Below are positions 42,704 through 51,843 of a stretch of DNA of 64,000 bases, piece by piece. The stretch's first letter is position 1; each line of letters starts with the position of its first letter. This DNA comes from Sphingobacterium multivorum. GTDB taxonomy: Bacteria; Bacteroidota; Bacteroidia; Sphingobacteriales; Sphingobacteriaceae. The stretch spans positions 5,456,001 to 5,520,000 of the forward strand of contig NZ_CP154261.1 of NCBI RefSeq assembly GCF_039511225.1, read 5' to 3'. Both the position numbers and the translations under genes were made by a program. The notes below the pieces were generated by a model. The model was not told where the DNA came from. It did no database searches and saw only the letters and a list, made by a program, of their open reading frames with translations.

Positions 42704-42758
42704 TGTCGTCCGAGGCAGCATGATTGCCTTTATATAAAGAATAAATGATAAACAAATA

Positions 42759-42799
42759 ACCGAGTGAAACGAGTTCATTTAAACACATGAAGATCACTC
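42759..42799 (+). repeat. ACCGAGTG/CACTC element, copy C
   Basis: ACCGAGTG, 9 bp, CATT, and CACTC at 42795-42799, with a nested TTCAT/ATGAA pair inside. It ends 26 bp before the ATG of the EEP gene. Same layout as copies A and B. Confidence 0.6.
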
Positions 42800-42825
42800 A
42801 TAAATAGCATAAATAATTCAAATAA

Positions 42826-43662
42826 ATGAAAAAAAGTCTTTTTCTCGTTATAGCACTGTGTTTATCCTTCCTATCGTATGGGCAGGAATTTATTGCAGCC
42901 AGTTATAATATCCGCCAAAGAAATACCGTCGATGTCGATAACATGTGGAACGACCGGAAAGTCCCGCTTACCAATCTGATCAAATACCATGGTTTTGATA
43001 TCTTTGGTATCCAAGAAGGTTTTTTTGATCAGGTTCAAGATCTCAAAAAGCTCCTTCCTGGATTTGATTACGTGGGTGTAGGTCGCGACGATGGTGCACA
43101 AGAGGGCGAGCACTCGGCAATTTATTACAATACAAATCGCTTTAAAGCGATAAAGAGTGGAACTTTCTGGCTTTCAGCCACAGATACCGAACACCCGAAT
43201 AAAGGCTGGGATGCAGCACTACCGCGAATCTGTACCTGGGGTATTTTTGAAGACAAGGCCAATAAAAAACGCTTCATCTTCATGAACACGCATTTTGATC
43301 ATATCGGCCGTACTGCGCGTACCGAGAGTGCCAAATTGATTCTGACAAAAGCAAAAGAGTTTGCCAAAGATCTACCGCTCATTTTAACCGGAGACTTCAA
43401 TGTGGATGAACAAGATGAGGCTTATTTTACACTTGCCAATAGCAAAGTAGTTACCGACGTACATGAATTGGCTCCTTTCAAATATGAACCGAATTCTTCC
43501 TTCAACGGATGGGGCAAAAGCATCAGACCAACAGGCCGCATAGACCATATCTTTATCACCAAACCTTTCCAGGTAAAAAAATATGGTATCCTGACCGACA
43601 CCTACATGAATAAATTTCCGTCGGATCACTTTCCAGTAGCAACGACACTCTCCTGGAAATAA
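42826..43662 (+). CDS. Secreted endonuclease/exonuclease/phosphatase family protein
   Basis: 278 residues, signal peptide MKKSLFLVIALCLSFLSYGQ. EEP fold: AASYNIRQRNTVD (Asn), DIFGIQEGFFDQV (Glu), LPRICTWGIF, FMNTHFDHIG (His), LTGDFNVDEQD (Asp/Asn) and SDHFPVATTL (Asp-His). Soluble, unlike the membrane EEP at 30757. Possible substrates are phosphodiesters of nucleic acids or lipids. Shares the upstream repeat with the preceding glycerophosphodiesterase, suggesting common control, perhaps in phosphate scavenging. Terminator follows. Confidence 0.92.
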   Translation: MKKSLFLVIALCLSFLSYGQEFIAASYNIRQRNTVDVDNMWNDRKVPLTNLIKYHGFDIFGIQEGFFDQVQDLKKLLPGFDYVGVGRDDGAQEGEHSAIYYNTNRFKAIKSGTFWLSATDTEHPNKGWDAALPRICTWGIFEDKANKKRFIFMNTHFDHIGRTARTESAKLILTKAKEFAKDLPLILTGDFNVDEQDEAYFTLANSKVVTDVHELAPFKYEPNSSFNGWGKSIRPTGRIDHIFITKPFQVKKYGILTDTYMNKFPSDHFPVATTLSWK

Positions 43663-43694
43663 TATCTTGTTAATAACAACAACCTTATAACACA

Positions 43695-43730
43695 AACAGC
43701 AGGTCCGCTTAGGATCTGCTGTTTTATTTT
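43695..43730 (+). terminator. Terminator of the EEP gene
   Basis: 12-bp stem AACAGCAGGTCC / GGATCTGCTGTT (one G-T pair), 5-nt loop, followed by TTATTTTG. Confidence 0.85.
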
Positions 43731-43757
43731 GTGGGACAGCTTTTATTTACACCGCAT

Positions 43758-43804
43758 CGGGAATAGCGACTCAGCACGCTGTAGCGCATCTGCTACGATT
43801 CCCG
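43758..43804. repeat. Inverted-repeat structured element
   Basis: Outer arms CGGGAAT (43758-43764) and ATTCCCG (43798-43804) enclose an inner GTAGC/GCTAC hairpin (43781-43785, 43792-43796). It lies between the terminator above and the DUF4197 promoter; no coding role. Confidence 0.4.
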
Positions 43805-43893
43805 ACAATAGCTATGGTTCGTTGCAATTGGTTTAAACTTTCACATAAATTAACAGTCGATATGTTTAATTTTGACAGCAAAACAAAAACATA

Positions 43894-44724
43894 ATGAAAT
43901 TTCCACTATTATATTGTACACTATTTGTCTCCGGATTACTTTATTCCAATGCAAGCGAAGCACAGATTTTTAAGAAAATCAGTGAGACATTGGCAAAAGC
44001 AAATCAGGGCCAGACCGACAGTACTAAAACGACGTCGACATCAAAGACGACAACATCAAATACGACTGCAATAGCATCAAAATCGAATACCTTGGCATCT
44101 TTGTCCAATAAGGATGCATCGTTGGGAATCAAACAGGCTTTAAGCAACGGCTTAAATCTGAGTATCGAATCTCTAGCCAAGAAGGATGGTTTTTTGGGTG
44201 ATGCGGCAGTAAAGATTTTGATGCCTGCTGAAGCACAAAAAGTAGAAAAAACACTTCGTGCTGTTGGGATGGGAAAATTGTGCGATCAGTTTATACAGAG
44301 CATGAACAGAGCAGCAGAGGGAGCCGTTAAAGAGGCTGCCCCAGTATTTGTAAACGCACTTTCGAAGATGACGATAACCGATGCAACCAATATTCTTTTA
44401 GGTAGTAAAGAAGACGCCGCCACAACGTTTTTTAAAACAAATACATCGACCGAATTAACAAACAAGTTTAGTCCTGTTATCAAATCTGCCATGGGTACAA
44501 ACAATGTGGACCAGTACTGGACCCAATTGACAACAGCTTACAACAACCTTCCTTTAGGCAATAAAGTGGAGACAAATCTTACTGCATACGTTACGCAGAA
44601 AGCAATAGATGGTCTATTTATCAAAGTTGCCGACCAGGAATCAAAAATTAGACACAACATAGGCGGCAGTAGAAATACCAATATCCTGCAGAAGGTATTT
44701 GGTTACGCAGACGAAAAGAAATAG
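43894..44724 (+). CDS. DUF4197 protein, periplasmic
   Basis: 276 residues with a signal peptide (ending ~ASEAQ, residue 24). A Thr/Ser/Lys-rich linker (~45-70) is followed by the DUF4197 domain: DASLGIKQALSNGLNLSIESL, KILMPAEAQKVEKTLR and YWTQLTTAYNNLPLG. Function unknown; the domain is all-helical and common in Gram-negative envelope proteins. TAATTTTG (43867-43874) is a possible -7 element. Terminator follows. Confidence 0.9.
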   Translation: MKFPLLYCTLFVSGLLYSNASEAQIFKKISETLAKANQGQTDSTKTTSTSKTTTSNTTAIASKSNTLASLSNKDASLGIKQALSNGLNLSIESLAKKDGFLGDAAVKILMPAEAQKVEKTLRAVGMGKLCDQFIQSMNRAAEGAVKEAAPVFVNALSKMTITDATNILLGSKEDAATTFFKTNTSTELTNKFSPVIKSAMGTNNVDQYWTQLTTAYNNLPLGNKVETNLTAYVTQKAIDGLFIKVADQESKIRHNIGGSRNTNILQKVFGYADEKK

Positions 44725-44742
44725 AAAACGATTTACCACTGA

Positions 44743-44780
44743 AAAAGGACCTGTCAACAATTTGATAGGTCCTTTTTTTT
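44743..44780 (+). terminator. Terminator of the DUF4197 gene
   Basis: Stem AAAAAGGACCTGTCAA / TTGATAGGTCCTTTTTT with one G-T pair, then more T. Confidence 0.88.
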
Positions 44781-45088
44781 CTGAAATTGTCTGGTCTTAT
44801 TGGCCACAAAGAACCTTCAGTTTGCTTTCATTGCTGTTGGTGTCTGCGAAGTCATGAAGGTTTTTATTGATGTACCACCATCATGATTTCTTTTGTTGCA
44901 TATCCATGGATACAAACAACCGTACTGTTCAAAAGCCCTTCAGCACAATGCTATCTAGCGATACATTTTCTTTAGCGAAAATTAGGATTCTATTCGCTCC
45001 GATCAGTTTCCAGTTATTGCCCATTTGTTACAATAGCGTCAAACGCATGTATGAAGGGTAAATTGTTTGTAAATGCAACCAAATTAAA
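44781..45088. other. Intergenic region before pepT
   Basis: About 308 bp. It contains an 8-bp inverted repeat AACCTTCA / TGAAGGTT (44812-44819 and 44855-44862) and no gene I can support. A minus-strand frame has two stops and no recognisable match. Confidence 0.4.
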
Positions 45089-45119
45089 TTGCAAATAAAA
45101 AGCAATTTATCTAAGTTTG
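45089..45119 (+). promoter_or_regulatory. Promoter of pepT (TTG-N20-TAAGTTTG)
   Basis: TTG at 45089-45091 and TAAGTTTG at 45112-45119, exactly 20 bp apart, a full match to TAnnTTTG. ATG is 31 bp further on. Confidence 0.7.
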
Positions 45120-45150
45120 ACCATCCTTATCACATTAGGGCTATTAAAAA

Positions 45151-46413
45151 ATGAGCACATTTGAGATCAACAACATAAGTGATTTTTCGGTATCCGAAAG
45201 ATTTCAACGTTATGTACAGATTGACACACAATCTGATGCAAATTCACCAACATGTCCTTCTACAGAAAAGCAAAAGAACCTAGGAAAGTTACTTGTAACG
45301 GAGTTGCTGGCATTGGGTATTTCAGACGCGGCAATGGATGAAAATGGATATATTTACGCAACTATTCCTTCTAATACCACAAAGCAAGTTCCCGTTATCT
45401 GTTTCTGTTCTCATATGGATACATCTCCGGACTCCTCTGGAAAAGATGTAAAACCACTGGTTCATGCTAACTATCAGGGCCAGGATCTTGTGCTTCCTGA
45501 CGACAATAGTATTATCATCAAATATGCCGAACATCCCGATCTAGCCAATCAAATTGGCCATGATATCATTACAGCGAGTGGCACTACTTTACTCGGTGCA
45601 GATGACAAAGCAGGTGTGGCCGAAATCATGGATGCTGCCCGTTTATTAATGAAACATCCTGAAATCAAACATGGTGACATCAAAATTCTTTTCACACCGG
45701 ATGAAGAAATTGGTAGAGGTGTTGATAAAGCAGATTTAAAACGTTTAGCAGCAGATTTCGCTTATACCATGGATGGTGAAAGAGCCGGAACCATCGAAGA
45801 TGAGACATTTTCAGCAGATGGAGCTACATTGACTATTCATGGCGTGTCTGTGCATCCGGGTTTTGCTAAAGGAAAGATGCAAAGTGCCATCAAAATCGCC
45901 AGTGCAGTAATTGATGCGCTACCGAAAAATCGACTTTCACCTGAAAGCACCAGCAAAAAAGACGGTTTCGTACATCCTGTTCATATCAGTGGATCTGTGG
46001 AAAAAGCAGAAATTCAATTTATCGTACGTGATCACGTTACGGCCAATCTCAAGAAACATGAAGATGAACTGGAAGGTATTGCAAAATCAATCGTGGAGCA
46101 ATATCCAAACTGTACTTATACTTTTGTTGTAAAAGAACAATACCGTAATATGAAAGAAGTGCTGGATCAGCATCCTGAAATTATGGAAATCGGTATGGAA
46201 GCCATCAACCGAGCAGGAATGGTGGCTGAAAGAAGAAGTATCCGTGGTGGAACAGATGGCTCCCGTCTTTCGTTTATGGGGCTACCTTGTCCAAATATTT
46301 TTGCCGGAGGACATGCTTTCCATGGAAAGCAAGAGTGGGTAGCTGTACAAGATATGGAAAAAGCCGTCAAAACAATTTTGCATGTTGTATCTTTATGGGA
46401 AGAAAAAGCATAA
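45151..46413 (+). CDS. pepT: Peptidase T (tripeptidase)
   Basis: 420 residues. M20-family zinc aminopeptidase releasing the N-terminal residue of tripeptides in the cytoplasm. Metal ligands are in CFCSHMDTSPD (His, catalytic Asp), TTLLGADDKAG (Asp), LFTPDEEIGRG (catalytic and metal Glu pair), YTMDGERAGTIEDE (Asp) and FAGGHAFHGKQEW (His). Spacing and length match PepT. A nitroreductase gene starts 17 bp after the stop, so the two are probably co-transcribed. Confidence 0.96.
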   Translation: MSTFEINNISDFSVSERFQRYVQIDTQSDANSPTCPSTEKQKNLGKLLVTELLALGISDAAMDENGYIYATIPSNTTKQVPVICFCSHMDTSPDSSGKDVKPLVHANYQGQDLVLPDDNSIIIKYAEHPDLANQIGHDIITASGTTLLGADDKAGVAEIMDAARLLMKHPEIKHGDIKILFTPDEEIGRGVDKADLKRLAADFAYTMDGERAGTIEDETFSADGATLTIHGVSVHPGFAKGKMQSAIKIASAVIDALPKNRLSPESTSKKDGFVHPVHISGSVEKAEIQFIVRDHVTANLKKHEDELEGIAKSIVEQYPNCTYTFVVKEQYRNMKEVLDQHPEIMEIGMEAINRAGMVAERRSIRGGTDGSRLSFMGLPCPNIFAGGHAFHGKQEWVAVQDMEKAVKTILHVVSLWEEKA

Positions 46414-46430
46414 AGGAAAAATAAATTATA

Positions 46431-46994
46431 ATGAAAAACGACGTATTAAAGGCAATACACTACAGAAGATCAGTATTTCAAGCATCCTTTACTGAAGAAG
46501 AAGTCAGTAAAGAAGATATCTTGAGTATCTTGGAAGCGGCTAATGCTGCTCCAACACATAAAAGGACACAACCTTGGCGTTTTATCATCTTCCGCAAAGA
46601 GGGATTGGAACGTTTGGGCACGGAGTTATCACGTATTTACAAATCGGTAACACCAGCAGAGAAATACACTGAAGCAACAGAAATAACAATGGGCAAAAAA
46701 GCAACACAGTCAAACGTTGCGATCGCTATTGTTGTCAATTATACAGGCGAAGTTCCCGAATGGGAAGAATTGGCCTGTACTGCTGCAGCAGTTGAAAACA
46801 TGTGGTTAGCTGCACACTCGCTAAACATTGGTGGATACTGGGCGACTCCCGGTTTAATCAATCATTTGGGTGGTTTCTTAAATCTCGAAGAAAATCAAAA
46901 ATGTATTGGTCTATTCTACTTAGGACACCATCAATCTGAGGCGCGCGAACCTATCCGCACACCAATTGCAGATAAAATTCGTTGGGAAGAATAA
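46431..46994 (+). CDS. Nitroreductase-family FMN oxidoreductase
   Basis: 187 residues. NAD(P)H-dependent flavoenzyme fold: YRRSVFQASFTEEEV (Arg of the FMN phosphate site), AANAAPTHKRTQPWRFIIF, and the later GGYWATPGLI and GLFYLGHHQ. Possible reactions are reduction of nitro compounds or enones; substrate unknown. Second gene after pepT, ending at a strong terminator. Confidence 0.93.
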   Translation: MKNDVLKAIHYRRSVFQASFTEEEVSKEDILSILEAANAAPTHKRTQPWRFIIFRKEGLERLGTELSRIYKSVTPAEKYTEATEITMGKKATQSNVAIAIVVNYTGEVPEWEELACTAAAVENMWLAAHSLNIGGYWATPGLINHLGGFLNLEENQKCIGLFYLGHHQSEAREPIRTPIADKIRWEE

Positions 46995-47011
46995 ATCTTC
47001 TCAACTTTATA

Positions 47012-47057
47012 ATAAACAGCGAGCGGCTTAGAGGTATCTGAGCCGCTCGCTGTTTAT
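47012..47057 (+). terminator. Terminator of pepT/nitroreductase
   Basis: 17-bp perfect stem ATAAACAGCGAGCGGCT / AGCCGCTCGCTGTTTAT with a 12-nt loop. Confidence 0.85.
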
Positions 47058-47203
47058 AGGTTAATTAATTATGCATGACGGACCATCAAAACCCATTTTT
47101 ATTAAATATTTCATAATGAGATCTTAACCATTTAACAATCTTGCAGAGATAATTTCGCAACATACTTGTGACAGACGCTAATCAACTAAAAAGTGAAATT
47201 ATT

Positions 47204-50200
47204 ATGCAAAGAAACATCGTTTGGTTAATGGTATTAACCATTATTACATTTTTCCAAATTCCAACCAACAGTTGGGCTCAGGGTACCGAAGCGACGATTA
47301 CAGGTCGGATCATAGACAACAATGGGCCCGTAAAAGGAACATCTGTATCGGTAAGGAATGAATCAACAGGATTTAAACAAACGACACTGACCAACCAAAA
47401 TGGTGTCTATACCTTTCAACAATTACCTTTGGGCTCGCCCTACAGCATTACAATCAACCACGTTGGCTATGCAGAACAAAAAAAGACCGACTATAAATTG
47501 AGCTATGGTGACGAACTCAATGTGGATTTCACCTTATCATCAGCTGAAAATAAATTGGATGAAGTTATCGTTCAAGGCACTGCGGCTGACCTAAAAAATA
47601 AGATCAAGACATTGGGTGCATCTACCGCCATTACGGCCAATGATCTCAAAAAAATGCCTGTAAATGGTCGTAATTTCTCCTCTCTGATTGATTTATCGCC
47701 TGTCAGTAGTGGGACGAATCTTGCTGGGCAGCGTGCTTCATCGACCAATTTTACGGTAGACGGAATGAATTCACGCAGTACAGTAGCCGGTGGCAATAGC
47801 GGCGGAGCTTATTCAATCTCTATGGAAGCCATTCGTGAGTTCAAAGTAGTGACCAACGACTATGATGTCACGTTCGGCCGCAGCGGTGGGGGCAGCATTA
47901 CCACCGTAACCAAATCCGGTACAAATACGTTAACTGGAAGTGCATTTACTTTTGCCCGGGCAGGTTGGCTTTCGAGTAAGTACAACCTCAATGGAACAGC
48001 CCGAAAACAAAAATTCTCCACCTATCAATATGGATTCTCACTTGGAGGTCCAATCATAAAAGACAAAGCTCACTTCTTTGTAACTTGGGATCGTCAAATG
48101 GATACCCGTCCTCTTCAGATCGCAGACATTCAAACAACGGAGGACATTGCACGGTACAAAGTAACCCAGGCTACATTAGATGAGTTTACCCGCATTGCTG
48201 TAGGTAAATATGGCGCAAGTGCCGATCGCCTGTTTGGTTCCTTTGACAAGAAGAAAAAGACCGACGCGGCCTTCGCCCGCATTGATTGGCAATTGAACGA
48301 TAAAAACTTATTGACTATTCGGAACAACTTTGTCTACGACATGGACAATCAACAAGAGGGAGACAATACAGGCATCAATGCGTTTGAATCCTACACCAAC
48401 AGAAGGTATATCAACAACAGCCTCATGGCCTCCTTGCGCACGTCGATCAGTTCCAAATTGACCAACGATTTGAAGGTGCAACATTTTTATGAGCGTTCTG
48501 AAGCACAGCACAATGTAGCTGGATTTGATCAGTCACACAGTATTCCACGTGCGATCGTTGAATCTGTTCAATCGGTGGACGGCACAAATAAATATACCAA
48601 TTCAATACAGCTTGGTGGTCAGCGCTATGCACCAGAATGGTTCAACGGAAATATGTTACAACTGGTCAACAACCTCTATTATAACACAGATAAAATCAAA
48701 TATACCTTCGGTGCAGATGTCATGTATACGAACATGGATTTCCGCTACGGCAGCGAAATGAATGGTCGTTTTTATTTTACTGGTCTACAAAATTTCGATA
48801 ACCTGACTCCTTATCGGTATGCCCGTGATGTATATATGACTGACAAAGAAAACACCTTGGTCAACAATCTAGCTGTAGGTCTCTATGGACAGATGGAAGC
48901 TAAAATCGCTAGGGGTCTTGATGTTGTCGGCGGCCTACGTCTGGACAATACGAAATACCTAAAGAAGGCTACGTTCAACCAAACAGTCTATGACGAACTG
49001 GGCCTTTCAACCGATAATGGTATCAACACTTTTCAGATACAACCTCGCGTGCAGTTCAACTGGGATATCAATGAAGAAAAGAAAAATATAATCCGTTTTG
49101 GCGCTGGTATATTCGGTTCGGCCCTCAACCCATATTCTATGTTAAACAATATGTTGTTTGATGGCTCACGCATTGCCGGTGTAGATATTACTGACCCTAC
49201 TTTAATTCCCAAACCAAATTTTGCAGGATATCGCCAAGACCCCGATACAGCTCCAGGGCGCGAACTGCTGGACAACCCGAAGATCGAAAAACTTGTTACC
49301 ATCAATACCAATAGCAAGGATGTAAAAGTGCCAACTGTATATAAAGCGAATATTTCCATCAATCACTTTTTCACACCTTCGCTACGCATCGGTTTAAGCG
49401 CTTACGGAACCTGGGGGCGCAACAATTATATGTATGTAGATCGCAATATGGTGGAGGATCCTTACTTTAGGCTGACTGCCGAAGGTAACCGTGGGGTGTA
49501 TGTTCCGGCATCAAGCATCAATACGACAAACGGTGCCGCCAACTGGACCAATAGCCGTAAAACAAAACAAATAGGCCGCGTACTGGAAATGAACAGTGAA
49601 GGAAAAAACAATTCTTATACGGTTGTGCTGGACGGAACTTATCGTTATTATAAAGACGGGCAGATAACCGTATCTTACACCTGGAACGACACAAAAGACA
49701 ATACCTCTTACAACGGCAACGTCGCAAACTCCGCTACCCTTTCGCTGATGGTGAAAGATGATCCACGCGACTTGAGTACGATGACGTATTCGGATAATCA
49801 ATTCCGCCATAAAGTTGTTTTTTATGGTACTATGCCATCGCTATGGGGTGTATCTATGGGTTTACGTTTTAGCGGAATTGCAGGAACACGCTATTCCCTA
49901 GCGGTTAATGGGAATGTTAATGGTGATTTTGTCAATTCCAACGATCTTGCCTTCGTTTACAACCCCAGCAATAAAAACACACCCGATTACATCAAATCGG
50001 GCATTCAAGCCATTTTGGATGATCCAAAGGCAGAACAGAGCATTAAAAAATACATCAATGGTAACCTCGACCGCATCGCCGAAAGAAACGGCGGCATCAA
50101 CGGTTTTTACGGTGTATTTGACTTACATTTGGCTAAAAATCTAAAAGTTTACAAGAAACATGGCATTGAAGCTTCGATAGACATTTTCAATGTAGCCAAC

Positions 50201-50377
50201 CTATTGAAAAAAACTTGGGGCGTAGGACACAATCTGGGTAAGCAAAATCTATATGCCATCAAAAGCTTTGATGCAACCAGTCAACAATATATTTATAATA
50301 TGAGTTCTGGTGTGGGAGTATCCAATTTAAATGGTAATCCTTATCAAGTACAATTAGGCTTGAGATATGCATTTTAA
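47204..50377 (+). CDS. TonB-dependent receptor, Oar-like
   Basis: 1057 residues from ATG 47204 (GTG 47168 rejected). Outer-membrane receptor. Order: signal peptide (MQRNIVWLMVLTIITFF to SWAQ), a carboxypeptidase-regulatory-like domain (~30-115, ITGRIIDNNGPVKG to IVQGTAADLKN), plug domain (~125-250, GASTAITANDLKKMPVNGRN and TVTKSGTNTLTGSAF), then the barrel. It is of the Oar/TonB type without a SusD partner. The end NPYQVQLGLRYAF is a canonical last strand with terminal Phe. Ligand unknown; relatives are linked to protein or peptide uptake and to secretion-related roles. Confidence 0.93.
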   Translation: MQRNIVWLMVLTIITFFQIPTNSWAQGTEATITGRIIDNNGPVKGTSVSVRNESTGFKQTTLTNQNGVYTFQQLPLGSPYSITINHVGYAEQKKTDYKLSYGDELNVDFTLSSAENKLDEVIVQGTAADLKNKIKTLGASTAITANDLKKMPVNGRNFSSLIDLSPVSSGTNLAGQRASSTNFTVDGMNSRSTVAGGNSGGAYSISMEAIREFKVVTNDYDVTFGRSGGGSITTVTKSGTNTLTGSAFTFARAGWLSSKYNLNGTARKQKFSTYQYGFSLGGPIIKDKAHFFVTWDRQMDTRPLQIADIQTTEDIARYKVTQATLDEFTRIAVGKYGASADRLFGSFDKKKKTDAAFARIDWQLNDKNLLTIRNNFVYDMDNQQEGDNTGINAFESYTNRRYINNSLMASLRTSISSKLTNDLKVQHFYERSEAQHNVAGFDQSHSIPRAIVESVQSVDGTNKYTNSIQLGGQRYAPEWFNGNMLQLVNNLYYNTDKIKYTFGADVMYTNMDFRYGSEMNGRFYFTGLQNFDNLTPYRYARDVYMTDKENTLVNNLAVGLYGQMEAKIARGLDVVGGLRLDNTKYLKKATFNQTVYDELGLSTDNGINTFQIQPRVQFNWDINEEKKNIIRFGAGIFGSALNPYSMLNNMLFDGSRIAGVDITDPTLIPKPNFAGYRQDPDTAPGRELLDNPKIEKLVTINTNSKDVKVPTVYKANISINHFFTPSLRIGLSAYGTWGRNNYMYVDRNMVEDPYFRLTAEGNRGVYVPASSINTTNGAANWTNSRKTKQIGRVLEMNSEGKNNSYTVVLDGTYRYYKDGQITVSYTWNDTKDNTSYNGNVANSATLSLMVKDDPRDLSTMTYSDNQFRHKVVFYGTMPSLWGVSMGLRFSGIAGTRYSLAVNGNVNGDFVNSNDLAFVYNPSNKNTPDYIKSGIQAILDDPKAEQSIKKYINGNLDRIAERNGGINGFYGVFDLHLAKNLKVYKKHGIEASIDIFNVANLLKKTWGVGHNLGKQNLYAIKSFDATSQQYIYNMSSGVGVSNLNGNPYQVQLGLRYAF

Positions 50378-50394
50378 GTAATTCAGACTATATA

Positions 50395-50442
50395 AAAAAG
50401 CAGCGAGCCATTTCCTATGAAAGAAATGGCTCGCTGCTTTTT
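50395..50442. terminator. Bidirectional terminator between receptor and anti-sigma genes
   Basis: 20-bp perfect stem AAAAAGCAGCGAGCCATTTC / GAAATGGCTCGCTGCTTTTT. Serves the Oar-like receptor and the convergent anti-sigma gene. Confidence 0.9.
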
Positions 50443-50454
50443 ATCAGATCACTA

Positions 50455-51162
50455 TTATTTTTTTTCGATTCCAAAACAATGCGGCGGTTTAATTACAGTT
50501 ACTTGTGCCGAGTTCCGTTCCTCTTTGACGGGGAACACAATTTTCAGACGCCCTTTTGTTCCCTGCCATTTTGGTCCAAACTGCAGAAGTCGAACCGCTT
50601 CATCAACGAGCGACTGATCTGGTTGTCCTTCAGCACTGATATGAGTAGGCACTCCATTTTTGTCGATCGTAAAATTGACAATAATTTCGCCACCTCTTAC
50701 AGATGTAACGGACTTCTGATTGAGGTACTGTTCAAAAATTTTCCATCCTTCACGCGGCGTTGCATCACCTCCATCCAACAATGGTTCAACAGACACCTTA
50801 TTTTCAGGCTCGCTCAACTCTACATCCGTTGTACGCTCCGCTTTACCGCTAAAATGTTTAAAATAGAGCAAGGCCAATAAAGTCACAAAAAGTACCCCTG
50901 CGGTAGCGCCTATCGCCAAACGCTGCCAAGTGAAATATTGGGCATGTCTTGTCGCAACGGTATCTTCTACACGACGATTGAGGCGTTGCTGCAATAGACT
51001 CAATTGTCGGGCATCCACACCATTTTGTAATCGATAACCATCGATAGCATCTTGTAAAAAGGGATCTTCCAATGCTTCTCGTTCCAGTTGAAACATGTCC
51101 TCCTTAGTCATCAAACCATGGATGTAATTATGAATCCGTGATAATTGATAATTATTTTCCAT
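50455..51162 (-). CDS. Anti-sigma factor with periplasmic TonB C-terminal-like domain
   Basis: 235 residues. The N-terminal cytoplasmic part (1-80) has YIHGLMTKEDMFQLEREALEDPF, a motif of Bacteroidota anti-sigma and TonB-like proteins. A single TM helix lies at ~82-101 (RLAIGATAGVLFVTLLALLY). After a linker the periplasmic part (~157-213) has GGEIIVNFTIDKNGVPTHI and the AVRLLQFGPKWQG...IVFPV pattern of the TonB C-terminal domain. I infer that the N-terminal part binds the sigma factor encoded just upstream (11-bp overlap), and that the periplasmic part could contact a receptor. It is not a classical FecR. The FecR-type domain is absent. Confidence 0.8.
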   Translation of the reverse strand: MENNYQLSRIHNYIHGLMTKEDMFQLEREALEDPFLQDAIDGYRLQNGVDARQLSLLQQRLNRRVEDTVATRHAQYFTWQRLAIGATAGVLFVTLLALLYFKHFSGKAERTTDVELSEPENKVSVEPLLDGGDATPREGWKIFEQYLNQKSVTSVRGGEIIVNFTIDKNGVPTHISAEGQPDQSLVDEAVRLLQFGPKWQGTKGRLKIVFPVKEERNSAQVTVIKPPHCFGIEKK

Positions 51163-51700
51163 TTTCTTTCCTTTCCATACAGATTTTTAGATTGCGCTTT
51201 CCGTTTTGAATAGCACTCTTGACCTTATTCAAGTCATATCCGGTCAAATCTGCAATATCTTTATAACATTTTTGCTCGAGATAGAACAAACGCACACATT
51301 TTTGTTGTTCATGGTTTAAAGTCTGCATACATCCTTCCAGTTTCTCAAAGTCTTTTTCTTCCCATTTGACCTCACTGGTATCATTTAGCTTTTGTTCGCT
51401 TTCGAACAAATTATCTTCAATATCAACCTGTGTTGTCCGCTTATCTTTACGTAACTGCATCAGGCAATAATTTTTGCTGTAAACGTGTAACCAGCTCTTA
51501 AAATTATCGACTTCATATTGCCGAAGCTTCGTGATAAGTTCTTCAAATATCTGCATCACAGCATCCTGACTACGGTCGGGGTCTTGTAAGTATTTAAAGC
51601 ACACACCATAAAGCAAGGACATATAGGGCGAATATAGTTTCCCCAGCGTAGACAAGTCACCGCTTGTTTTATAGTGTTGTAAAAGCTCTTTTTCGTTCAT
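51152..51700 (-). CDS. ECF-type RNA polymerase sigma factor
   Basis: 182 residues from ATG 51700 (GTG 51715 rejected). Sigma region 2 (SPYMSLLYGVCFKYLQDPDRSQDAVMQIFEE, quoted as LYGVCFKYLQDPD and DAVMQIFEE) and region 4 (HEQQKCVRLFYLEQKCY, then IADLTGYDLNKVKSAIQNG) are present; regions 1 and 3 are absent, as usual for ECF factors. Its gene overlaps the anti-sigma gene. The TonB-dependent receptor encoded upstream on the same strand ends before a terminator at 51783, so sigma has its own promoter. Confidence 0.94.
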   Translation of the reverse strand: MNEKELLQHYKTSGDLSTLGKLYSPYMSLLYGVCFKYLQDPDRSQDAVMQIFEELITKLRQYEVDNFKSWLHVYSKNYCLMQLRKDKRTTQVDIEDNLFESEQKLNDTSEVKWEEKDFEKLEGCMQTLNHEQQKCVRLFYLEQKCYKDIADLTGYDLNKVKSAIQNGKRNLKICMERKENGK

Positions 51701-51782
51701 GCGCAAATCATTCACCTTAATGATGATTTAAGATACAAATTTCCATATATAAAAAAAGGAGCTATTGAAAATTAGCGCAAAA

Positions 51783-51815
51783 CAAAAACCGTCCCCATAA
51801 CGAAATGGAGACGGT
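51783..51815 (-). terminator. Terminator of the minus-strand TonB-dependent receptor
   Basis: On the minus strand an 11-bp stem ACCGTCTCCAT / ATGGGGACGGT (one T-G pair), followed by TTTTTGTTTTG. Confidence 0.88.
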
Positions 51816-51843
51816 CGATAAAAATATAATATGAATTACGGAT

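Noticed and set aside
44867..45061. Plus-strand 64-residue frame upstream of pepT
   Set aside because: His/Met/Ser-rich random-looking translation that overlaps the pepT control region; no supporting evidence.
44795..45070. Minus-strand frame in the pepT upstream gap that reads partly protein-like (ends KLKVLCGQ), possible decayed gene
   Set aside because: Two stop codons and a frame change within about 80 codons is no better than chance in this composition, and no family was recognised.
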